Virus record (IMG/VR): IMGVR_UViG_3300017917_002992 | Coordinates: 1 to 25,744 of that record | DNA: 25,744 nucleotides | From: a virus | Direction: 5' to 3' (one strand) | Part shown: positions 21,139-25,744 of the stretch, in pieces | Numbering within the stretch: position 1 is the stretch's first letter | How the letters are laid out: the number at the start of each line of letters is the position of its first letter | The notes under the pieces: model-generated | What the model saw: only the letters and a program-made list of their open reading frames with translations | Databases searched by the model: none | What the model was told of the DNA's origin: nothing | Translations under genes and position numbers: made by a program

Positions 21139-21393
21139 TTACTTGCTTGCTGTTGCTGTTTTGAAGTTCTTTTGAGCTTGTTCAGCGGCTGTTTGGAAAG
21201 CCTTGCCAAAACTCTTAGCAGCAACCAAATTGGCGCGAGCAAAGTTTGCGTTTGCGGCATTCAAAGTCAAAAGAGTTTCTTTGACATCAGCCTGTGGCAA
21301 ATATGTCAATACACTTGCTACAGTCTTTTCTGTTTGATCTACCAATGCGTCTACGTTGAACATCTGTTCGAATTGTTTGAAATTTAATTCCAT
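21139..21393 (-). CDS. Phasin-like small amphipathic protein, 84 aa
   Basis: MELNFKQFEQMFNVDALVDQ is followed by long amphipathic helices (TLLTLNAANANFARANLVAAK, then FGKAFQTAAEQAQKNFKTAT). This resembles phasins, which coat polyhydroxyalkanoate granules: an N-terminal FEQMFxVDALV, a central LNAANANFARAN and a terminal SFGKAFQTAAEQAQKNF. It is shorter than bacterial phasins (commonly over 140 residues). A host PHB-granule target is therefore an inference; another helical bundle protein is possible. AAGGAG precedes ATG 21393, with a clear promoter at 21481-21509 and a strong terminator behind, so it is a monocistronic, probably abundant product. Confidence 0.6.
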   Translation of the reverse strand: MELNFKQFEQMFNVDALVDQTEKTVASVLTYLPQADVKETLLTLNAANANFARANLVAAKSFGKAFQTAAEQAQKNFKTATASK

Positions 21394-21471
21394 TTTGCTT
21401 CTCCTTAAGTTAAGCGAGTTTTAAAGTTGCTACTGCCCGGCCTATCCAGCACAGTATTTCTTTAACAAGTT

Positions 21472-21479
21472 TATTTATC
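21472..21479 (-). promoter_or_regulatory. Possible late box GATAAATA upstream of the phasin-like gene
   Basis: GATAAATA on the minus strand (21479-21472) fits NATAAATA and lies two bases from the -10 box of the sigma-70-like promoter, suggesting tandem early and late starts. The leader would be about 73 bases. Confidence 0.35.
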
Positions 21480-21480
21480 A

Positions 21481-21509
21481 ATTGTAACAGATTTTATGCT
21501 GTATTGCAA
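21481..21509 (-). promoter_or_regulatory. Sigma-70-like promoter of the phasin-like gene
   Basis: Minus strand TTGCAA (21509-21504), 17-base spacer, TACAAT (21486-21481). It lacks the TTGACCAGAA signature. Confidence 0.7.
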
Positions 21510-21541
21510 CATAAATTATACCTCAATTTGTCCAAAATCTC

Positions 21542-21549
21542 TATAAATA
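21542..21549 (+). promoter_or_regulatory. Late promoter TATAAATA before the HNH gene
   Basis: Exact T4-type late box. By T4 geometry (-13 to -6) the +1 would be 21555, the A of the ATG itself, implying a leaderless mRNA. The 12-base string TATAAATAATAT recurs before the next gene. Confidence 0.75.
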
Positions 21550-21554
21550 ATATT

Positions 21555-22007
21555 ATGAAATGTGCTTTACCAGAATGTGATAATTTAGTAACCAGTTATA
21601 GAACTGTTTGTTGCTGTGTTGCCCATCAACGGCGTTATGCAGGGCTACGCTCAAGAGGATTAGTTCCAGCTGTTGAGAAACCTAAGATTGACCCAATCAA
21701 AAGAGGCAAATCTCCTAAGTTAAAATATAAAGACTGGGATCCTGTTAAAAAAGGAGCTTGGATTGCATATCTTGTAGAACGTCGGAAGAAACGAGATAAG
21801 TCTATGCCGACTTGGGCTAACAAAGAAGCTATCAAAGAACTCTATATCAAAGCCAGACAACTAACAGCAGAAACAGGTATAAAACACGAAGTTGATCATA
21901 TAATACCATCTAATCATCCATTGGTATGTGGTCTACATGTCGAATCCAATCTTCAGATCCTAACTGAGTTTGAAAATATATCTAAGAACAACAAGTTTAC
22001 AATATAA
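21555..22007 (+). CDS. HNH endonuclease, 150 aa
   Basis: The N-terminal MKCALPECDNLVTSYRTVCC with C3, C8, C19-C21 and H24 looks like a small zinc ribbon. The C-terminal HEVDHIIPSNHPLVCGLHVE then SNLQILTEFENISKNNK is a standard HNH nuclease core: H115 in DHIIP, the catalytic and metal-binding Asn region at NLQ (N132), and the final N of ENISKNNK. The enzyme should nick or cut DNA, as homing endonucleases or phage HNH proteins do. I start it at ATG 21555, directly behind the late box and the zinc ribbon, and not at an in-frame ATG at 21504 whose extra residues look like untranslated leader. The stop lies inside the next late promoter (22003-22010). It is flanked by near-identical promoter sequences, as in a mobile cassette. 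Confidence 0.88.
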   Translation: MKCALPECDNLVTSYRTVCCCVAHQRRYAGLRSRGLVPAVEKPKIDPIKRGKSPKLKYKDWDPVKKGAWIAYLVERRKKRDKSMPTWANKEAIKELYIKARQLTAETGIKHEVDHIIPSNHPLVCGLHVESNLQILTEFENISKNNKFTI

Positions 22008-22010
22008 ATA
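22003..22010 (+). promoter_or_regulatory. Late promoter TATAAATA before the capsid-targeted protein
   Basis: Exact TATAAATA. The +1 predicted by T4 geometry is 22016, two bases before ATG 22018. The box contains the HNH stop codon. Confidence 0.75.
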
Positions 22011-22017
22011 ATATACT

Positions 22018-22431
22018 ATGAAAACACTTCGTGAAATGATGGATTTGGTTGAGTCTGCACAAGCGGAAGAACCAGTAGAAGAAGGAATCAAAAGTGCTTT
22101 AGCAGGAGCGGCATTGGCTGGGTCATTGGCAATGAATCCTGCTCAAGCACAAGAACCACCAAGTTGGCAGGATCAAGTTGTAGCTGCTATGAAAGCCGGT
22201 GACATTCCTCAAGCCAGTAATGTTAAACTAACACGTCAAGCTGGATGGGTCACAAGTGTTACTATCAATGGACAAACTTACGATATATCTCATAGAATAC
22301 CGCAACAACAAAAACAACAGTTAGCTCAAATGCGTAACGTATCATCACTAATGCAAAACGAACAACAACTCGAAGAAACACCAGAAGATCCTATTGCTAA
22401 GATAGACGCACTGTTTAGGGACAAACAATAA
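22018..22431 (+). CDS. Putative internal head protein with capsid-targeting N-terminus and internal signal-like segment, 137 aa
   Basis: MKTLREMMDLVESAQAEEPV has the form of T4 capsid-targeting sequences, and LVE|S fits the L/I-x-E prohead protease cleavage rule. Directly after it, residues about 23-45 (GIKSALAGAALAGSLAMNPAQA) form a hydrophobic stretch ending in AQA, like a signal peptidase I site. The rest is polar with a helical tail rich in Gln (PQQQKQQLAQMRNVSSLMQN) and no enzyme motif. A packaged protein whose second signal directs it to the inner membrane or periplasm after injection is a possible reading. The gene has no Shine-Dalgarno sequence and shares its stop with the next start (TAATG). 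Confidence 0.78.
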   Translation: MKTLREMMDLVESAQAEEPVEEGIKSALAGAALAGSLAMNPAQAQEPPSWQDQVVAAMKAGDIPQASNVKLTRQAGWVTSVTINGQTYDISHRIPQQQKQQLAQMRNVSSLMQNEQQLEETPEDPIAKIDALFRDKQ

Positions 22432-22796
22432 TGGCAACACAAGCAGAAATCAATCAACTATTAGGAACTTGGGTAGCAAATTATCAAGCTATTTTTAATC
22501 TATTAAAAGGACAAGACGGTACTAAAGAATTGTCAAGTTGGTTTTCCACTTATATAAGTCCGTTGTCTGTTCAGACTGGAACAGCAACAATTAGATTGTT
22601 GACACAATCCCAGTGGGAAAATAGATATCGTGGTAGAAGAACTAAAGAAACTTATATAAGTTATCTAAAAACAGAATTGCAATCTATAGTCCCTCAATTA
22701 GAATCTTCATTGGCTACTATTGGTGTAAAAAATTATATCACAATAGTTCAAGAATATAGAAGATTAGTGTCTCGACTCAAACCAAGAACAAGATAA
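22431..22796 (+). CDS. Phage protein of unknown function, 121 aa
   Basis: MATQAEINQLLGTWVANYQA opens a helical protein with a polar middle (KELSSWFSTYISPLSVQTGT) and a basic C-terminus (YRRLVSRLKPRTR). The start overlaps the stop of the preceding head-protein gene as TAATG, so they are translated together. A virion association is a guess from context. No domain is recognised. A bidirectional terminator follows. Confidence 0.72.
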   Translation: MATQAEINQLLGTWVANYQAIFNLLKGQDGTKELSSWFSTYISPLSVQTGTATIRLLTQSQWENRYRGRRTKETYISYLKTELQSIVPQLESSLATIGVKNYITIVQEYRRLVSRLKPRTR

Positions 22797-22799
22797 AAC

Positions 22800-22821
22800 A
22801 AAGCCCCAATCAAGGGGCTTT
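22800..22821. terminator. Bidirectional rho-independent terminator
   Basis: AAAGCCCC (22800-22807), loop AATCAA, GGGGCTTT (22814-22821). On the minus strand the stem is followed by a T-rich TGTTTTATC. On the plus strand the T-run is short. It separates the convergent late gene and the desaturase operon. Confidence 0.85.
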
Positions 22822-22824
22822 ATG

Positions 22825-23529
22825 TTATGTTCTGAGTTTGGCCAAACCTAGCACACGCAAAATTTGGATATAAAACCAACCTATGTCAAATTCCCACCAA
22901 CGTTGACTAAATTTGGCATTGGCACCATCTGCGTGATGATTGTTATGGAGCTCTTCGCCACCTATCCAAAATGCAATAGGCCACAAGTTACGTGAAGTAT
23001 CTTTGGTATCAGTATTTCTATAACCCCACCAGTGTGCAAGTCCGTTGATAACCCCGGCGGCAAAAAACGGCACCCAGATCATTTGAATACCCCAAATAAG
23101 CAATCCCCACCAGCCAAAACAAAGTAGATTTATGAGCAATAACAAAGAAATTCCTAAGCGACTGTGTGGTGCGTATACGTTATTTTCCAACCAATCGTTG
23201 GGAGTACCTACACCTAATTTTTCCACCATTTCTTTGTCTTTGCTGGCTTGGTGATACAAAAATGCTCCACCAAACAACACACGACGAATACCATAAATTT
23301 GTGGGCTATGCGGATCAGATTCTGTGTCTGATGCTTGGTGATGTTTGCGGTGTATAGCTACCCATTGCTTTGTGACCATACCAGTGGTTAACCATAACCA
23401 AAATCTCATAAAATGATTAATTGCTGGATGAAATGTTACTGCTCGATGTGTTTGACCTCTATGCAAATATAGGGTAACACAGGCTATGGTGATTTGAACC
23501 ATCACCAGGGTATAGATTAGTTCAGTCAT
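22825..23529 (-). CDS. Membrane fatty-acid (acyl) desaturase, 234 aa
   Basis: The three histidine boxes of di-iron membrane desaturases are present: HRGQTH (H23, H28), HRKHH (H60, H63, H64) and HNNHH (H195, H198, H199), plus the extra NGLAHWWGYRN. Four hydrophobic spans (about residues 3-22, 40-55, 125-142, 143-165) fit the delta-9 acyl-lipid/acyl-CoA desaturase fold. The enzyme would put double bonds into membrane acyl chains, using oxygen and host electron carriers. It is somewhat shorter than bacterial homologues (about 250-300) but has all ligands. Desaturases occur in some cyanophages. It follows the GNAT gene by three bases and is the last of a four-gene minus operon. Confidence 0.93.
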   Translation of the reverse strand: MTELIYTLVMVQITIACVTLYLHRGQTHRAVTFHPAINHFMRFWLWLTTGMVTKQWVAIHRKHHQASDTESDPHSPQIYGIRRVLFGGAFLYHQASKDKEMVEKLGVGTPNDWLENNVYAPHSRLGISLLLLINLLCFGWWGLLIWGIQMIWVPFFAAGVINGLAHWWGYRNTDTKDTSRNLWPIAFWIGGEELHNNHHADGANAKFSQRWWEFDIGWFYIQILRVLGLAKLRT

Positions 23530-23532
23530 ATT

Positions 23533-24078
23533 TTACTTAGCAACTTTCCATCCAGTTTCCAATATTCGGGTAAAAATGTTGCGATTCATTGACGCAAACT
23601 CTTTTCCTACTGAAATCATGCTAGGAGGTGGTAACTCAACATTAACTTCTCCCGATCCGTCACGTTGATGTATTTCCAATCCGTATTTTCTACACAAGTG
23701 TTTGATGGGTTGATTCCAGCTTAGACAATGCAAGTATAATCGTTGATATCTACGATTTTGTGCCCAAGTCACTGCTTCGTCCATGAGGCGGTCTGCAATG
23801 CCTTGTCCACGGTGTTCCTTGGATACAATTATTCCAAATTCAATGTCTGTGTTCAAGTGAGTGGCCATGTGTAGTGCTCCAACCCACTCTGCGTCGTTGA
23901 ACGCAATCAAAAACTGATGTTTGCCAGGATTAAATGCAATTTGATCCACAAGATTTCTCACGAAACCATGGGTGACTGTGACTCCAAAATAGTTTTTTAG
24001 AGTATCGGCATCTTGCCGTAACAGCCAATCCCCGTACATGTCATACTCTCCACGGGGCAAAAACATTGTGGTTATCAT
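23533..24078 (-). CDS. GNAT-family N-acetyltransferase, 181 aa
   Basis: The acetyl-CoA binding region of the GNAT fold is clear: DIEFGIIVSKEHRGQGIADR (motif A with R90-x-x-G-x-A), then LMDEAVTWAQNRRYQRLYLHCLSWNQPI and KHLCRKYGLEI (motif B). The N-terminal MITTMFLPRGEYDMYGDWLL leads into a DTLKNYFG segment. The C-terminal tail (PPPSMISVGKEFASMNRNIF) is longer than in minimal GNATs. The substrate (protein amine, tRNA or small molecule) is not readable. The start forms an ATGA overlap with the upstream micro-gene. It is followed closely by the desaturase. Confidence 0.88.
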   Translation of the reverse strand: MITTMFLPRGEYDMYGDWLLRQDADTLKNYFGVTVTHGFVRNLVDQIAFNPGKHQFLIAFNDAEWVGALHMATHLNTDIEFGIIVSKEHRGQGIADRLMDEAVTWAQNRRYQRLYLHCLSWNQPIKHLCRKYGLEIHQRDGSGEVNVELPPPSMISVGKEFASMNRNIFTRILETGWKVAK

Positions 24079-24164
24079 TGCTGACGTTTATATTCCAAAT
24101 AGCGTTTGCGACCTTCGATCCAGGCTTCTAACATATCTACAAAAAATTTTTGTATGCTTTTCAT
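24075..24164 (-). CDS. Micro-gene, 29 aa
   Basis: ATG 24164 reads MKSIQKFFVDMLEAWIEGRK then RYLEYKRQQ and a TGA overlapping the GNAT start (ATGA). A strong GGGGAG ribosome binding site stands six bases in front. The peptide is a single amphipathic basic helix. It is short, but spacing, RBS and coupling make it credible. It resembles the next micro-gene in style (MxxIxK... basic helix). Confidence 0.6.
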   Translation of the reverse strand: MKSIQKFFVDMLEAWIEGRKRYLEYKRQQ

Positions 24165-24265
24165 CTGTAACTCCCCTGTGTATACTGCTGTACATGCTGT
24201 CTAGCACGTTCTAAATCTTGTTGTTCCATTACCGCTAACCATCTTGCAATTAGTTTTTTGATCAT
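24161..24265 (-). CDS. Micro-gene, 34 aa
   Basis: ATG 24265 reads MIKKLIARWLAVMEQQDLER then ARQHVQQYTQGSYR and TGA, overlapping the next micro-gene as ATGA. It is an amphipathic helix with an N-terminal hydrophobic face, perhaps membrane associated. The GAGAGAA ribosome binding site lies partly in a small hairpin (24273-24292). It is the first gene of the operon leading to GNAT and desaturase. Confidence 0.58.
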   Translation of the reverse strand: MIKKLIARWLAVMEQQDLERARQHVQQYTQGSYR

Positions 24266-24272
24266 GGTATTC

Positions 24273-24292
24273 TCTCAGTGTTTCTACTGAGA
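24273..24292 (-). promoter_or_regulatory. Hairpin over the ribosome binding site of the first micro-gene
   Basis: TCTCAGT / ACTGAGA, a 7-bp stem with a 6-base loop, just before ATG 24265. On the mRNA it takes in part of the GAGAG ribosome binding site, so it could limit translation. Confidence 0.4.
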
Positions 24293-24307
24293 TATTTAGT
24301 GCAAAAA

Positions 24308-24321
24308 TGTGCAGATGCACA
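24308..24321. promoter_or_regulatory. Possible operator: TGTGCA palindrome with GTGCA repeats
   Basis: TGTGCA-GA-TGCACA (24308-24321) lies among further GTGCA copies (from 24299 and 24330) in the 119-base gap between the divergent micro-gene operon and the 24385 gene. It is a possible binding site for a regulator of both directions. Clear -10 and -35 boxes are not obvious on either side. Confidence 0.4.
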
Positions 24322-24384
24322 AAATCAGGTGCAATTTTAATCTATTTGAATAATATTGGGTTAAATAAAAGCAAGGAGATTTAT

Positions 24385-24642
24385 ATGTTAAACTTTATCA
24401 AGAAACTTTTTGGAACATCAGCAACAACAGAAGTCAAAGGTGTAGAAGCAAAAACTACGTTGGAATTTCACGAAGAAATTCGTCAACAAGTTGAAGCTGA
24501 AAAATCATTTCCGGCGCCAGACATGAAGCCAGCTGTAAAGGCCAAGTCTGTAAAGGCAAAAAAACCGGCAGCATCTAAAGCTCCGGCTAAGATCAAAGCT
24601 GAATCTAAAAAAGCACCAGCTAAGAAATCAAAAAAACAGTAA
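24385..24642 (+). CDS. Lys/Ala-rich histone-H1-like tailed phage protein, 85 aa
   Basis: MLNFIKKLFGTSATTEVKGV begins with an amphipathic helix. The middle (EFHEEIRQQVEAEKSFPAPD) is acidic. From residue about 50 the chain is a Lys/Ala/Pro tail (KAKSVKAKKPAASKAPAKIK, ending KKSKKQ), like histone H1 or bacterial Hc1/HU-tail proteins. Likely a DNA- or RNA-binding or membrane-charged protein. The start is ATG 24385 with AAGGAG in front, not an upstream ATG at 24307 that lies in the palindrome. Its Shine-Dalgarno sequence sets it apart from the other plus-strand genes, so it may be early. Converges with the following gene (15-base overlap). Confidence 0.75.
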   Translation: MLNFIKKLFGTSATTEVKGVEAKTTLEFHEEIRQQVEAEKSFPAPDMKPAVKAKSVKAKKPAASKAPAKIKAESKKAPAKKSKKQ

Positions 24643-24909
24643 TTTAATCAAGGCCACTGTGTCTACTGCTACTAAAAAGGCATAGTTGGCCAAACCCCCT
24701 AGACTGTTTCTAGTCCATAGTGCCCAGGCAAATATGGCGCTGGATGTCACAGTCAAACTCAAGAACCAAACAAACGGTACGTCGGGAACAGTCCACATAA
24801 ACATAATGTTGGCTGCTACACTCATAGCCCAGCCCAGAATTTCTACAACGCAACGAACAGGGTGTTCACGATAGTCGCGAGCTATCCAACCAAAAATATT
24901 TTCAATCAT
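24628..24909 (-). CDS. Small integral membrane protein, 93 aa
   Basis: MIENIFGWIARDYREHPVRC then VVEILGWAMSVAANIMFMWT, VWFLSLTVTSSAIFAWALWT and a last hydrophobic helix (ANYAFLVAVDTVALIKLLFF) give three transmembrane segments. The HPVRxxxExxxWxxS opening and AxAxWTRxSxGxLxNYxxLxxxDxxxLI ending recall a small membrane protein common to marine and freshwater T4-like phages, function unknown. ATG 24909 overlaps the upstream stop by eight bases. Confidence 0.8.
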   Translation of the reverse strand: MIENIFGWIARDYREHPVRCVVEILGWAMSVAANIMFMWTVPDVPFVWFLSLTVTSSAIFAWALWTRNSLGGLANYAFLVAVDTVALIKLLFF

Positions 24910-25306
24910 TGATACTCAATGTTCTTAGTAACTTGTAGTTGTTCCAGGCTTCTTTAACTGCCACAGGATCGCTGATACGATCTAACGACATAGGTTCAGT
25001 GTCTACCCAGATTTCACTGGCTCTCGAGTAATGCATACCAAACCTACGTGGTTGGTGCAATTTGCCAGTTTCCCAAAGTTCAATGCTCACAGTGCGTAAT
25101 CGATCTTCATCTTCGTCTTTGTAGTCGATCCATTCAGGCTGACTCCAACCCGAATGTTGACGATATCCATTCCAAATACTTTTCCATTGATCATCGTTGC
25201 GAGGATCAAAGTCTGTGCGAGCAATGATCACCAACACATCTTTGATATCAACTACACCGTCTACAATGTCTCGGATGCAACGGCTATAACTAAATCCAAT
25301 TTTCAT
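24902..25306 (-). CDS. Conserved phage protein, 134 aa
   Basis: MKIGFSYSRCIRDIVDGVVD, then IKDVLVIIARTDFDPRNDDQ, W-rich middle (WKSIWNGYRQHSGWSQPEW) and LWETGKLHQPRRFGMHY. I recall this GFSxSRCxRDIxxGxVxxxDVLVIxARTDFDP pattern as a frequent uncharacterised protein of T4-like phages. The start is ATG 25306 (MKIGF), which forms an ATGA overlap with the upstream stop. An in-frame start at 25321 is weaker. No enzyme motif is clear to me. Confidence 0.82.
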   Translation of the reverse strand: MKIGFSYSRCIRDIVDGVVDIKDVLVIIARTDFDPRNDDQWKSIWNGYRQHSGWSQPEWIDYKDEDEDRLRTVSIELWETGKLHQPRRFGMHYSRASEIWVDTEPMSLDRISDPVAVKEAWNNYKLLRTLSIND

Positions 25307-25744
25307 TGTGAGTCTTTCCACTGATTGTACAGCATTTCACTGGCCAAGTTTTTGCCTTTGGCCTCGCACTGTATATCAAACTCAGGTGAGAATGTCAATG
25401 CCCATTCGTTAACTGCTGTGTTCCACATAAAATCTGAATGCGCTCGTAGCTTTTGTTTTTTCAAACCTTGACCAAGAAGTGTTGCAAGATCAGGTCTAGT
25501 TCGGGTGCAATGGCCCACAACAACGTCCTCGCGACTAACACTGTAATGCATAGCAGGGCGCACACCACGCCAACTGTCAATAACCCGCCGTACGCGATCG
25601 TCCGACGGAGTGATGTATTCGCCCGTGTGGACCCAGTGGTGGTGAATATCCAGTACAAGAGCGACATGCTCGCCCACAGCAAGAGTAGTGTCCAAACCAT
25701 TTGATATCTCGTCGTTTTCTATAGTTATGAGATTGCGAGCCTCG
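25303..25744 (-). CDS. uvsE: UV damage endonuclease UvdE/UvsE, C-terminal part (5' end outside the window)
   Basis: The frame is open to the right edge and reads ARNLITIENDEISNGLDTTL, then VALVLDIHHHWVHTGEYITP, RPAMHYSVSREDV, LRAHSDFMWN and FDIQCEAKGKNLASEMLYNQ. These match the metal-binding and active-site blocks of the UvdE TIM-barrel family in order: ENDE, DIHHHW, MHYS, AHSD and the final CEAKxK. UvdE nicks DNA 5' of UV photoproducts and some other lesions, starting an alternative excision repair. The visible 146 residues cover roughly the second half. It is the most upstream gene of this minus-strand run and overlaps the next gene as ATGA (25303-25306). UV repair fits a sunlit-water phage. 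Confidence 0.9.
   Translation of the reverse strand, partial: EARNLITIENDEISNGLDTTLAVGEHVALVLDIHHHWVHTGEYITPSDDRVRRVIDSWRGVRPAMHYSVSREDVVVGHCTRTRPDLATLLGQGLKKQKLRAHSDFMWNTAVNEWALTFSPEFDIQCEAKGKNLASEMLYNQWKDSQ

Noticed and set aside
21504-21554. Longer start for the HNH protein at ATG 21504
   Set aside because: The extra residues would run over the late promoter and show no conserved features; the zinc ribbon begins at ATG 21555.
1-25744. tRNA genes, CRISPR arrays, integrase or attachment sites
   Set aside because: I looked for cloverleaf-type sequences, regular spaced repeats and recombinase motifs and saw none; a tRNA scan could still find a weak candidate.

Overview
This window looks like part of the genome of a T4-like tailed phage (a myovirus of the environmental cyanophage/pelagiphage type), probably infecting an aquatic Gram-negative bacterium. 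Genes are packed tightly, with many ATGA and TAATG overlaps. Most coding sequence lies on the minus strand as short conserved phage proteins of unknown role. Structural and virion-type genes lie on the plus strand. I see two promoter classes: sigma-70-like promoters on the minus strand with a recurring TTGACCAGAA -35 region, and NATAAATA-type boxes like T4/cyanophage late promoters, mostly on the plus strand. The host is not directly shown. A phasin-like gene, an LPP20-type lipoprotein, a FlgT-like periplasmic protein and an acyl desaturase suggest a Gram-negative, possibly betaproteobacterial, host (inference). I see no tRNA, rRNA, CRISPR array, integrase or insertion sequence.

Layout. 1-4268: a minus-strand run of small conserved phage proteins with a calcineurin-like phosphoesterase (2518-3333) and an Api92-like protein (3681-4205), read from a strong promoter at 4236-4264. 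4349-4618: a small helix-turn-helix-like protein with its own promoter and terminator. 4746-9145: a 1221-residue repeat-built tail fibre protein followed by a LamG-like lectin-fold protein, on the plus strand behind a late-type box. 9142-12711: a second minus-strand early-type block, including a SWIM zinc-finger protein and two very small genes (11677-11981), with three TTGACCAGAA promoters and two copies of a 50-bp inverted-repeat element. 12851-17103: a minus-strand operon of two glycosyltransferase-like proteins, a canonical ClpP, a radical SAM protein with an N-terminal cysteine-rich module, and a beta-rich protein. It is led by a late-like box that forms an inverted pair with the box of the divergent gene.

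17163-18731: a large plus-strand protein with a T4-style capsid-targeting N terminus. 18732-21393: a second, divergent ClpP-like protease, a FlgT-like secreted protein, an LPP20-type lipoprotein and a phasin-like protein. In this stretch the terminator after the phasin gene overlaps the promoter of the lipoprotein gene. 21555-22796: an HNH endonuclease cassette, then a protein combining a capsid-targeting N terminus with a signal-peptide-like segment, then an unknown protein. 22825-24265: a minus operon of two micro-genes, a GNAT acetyltransferase and a fatty-acid desaturase. 24385-25744: a lysine/alanine-rich protein (plus), a small membrane protein, a conserved phage protein and the C-terminal part of a UvdE-type UV damage endonuclease cut by the window edge.

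Read together, the minus early blocks look like host-takeover and metabolic genes. The plus genes look like virion, adhesion and internal head proteins. The two ClpP paralogues, the radical SAM/glycosyltransferase/ClpP operon and the lipoprotein/FlgT-like pair are the least ordinary gene groups. No stretch longer than 300 bases lacks a gene.
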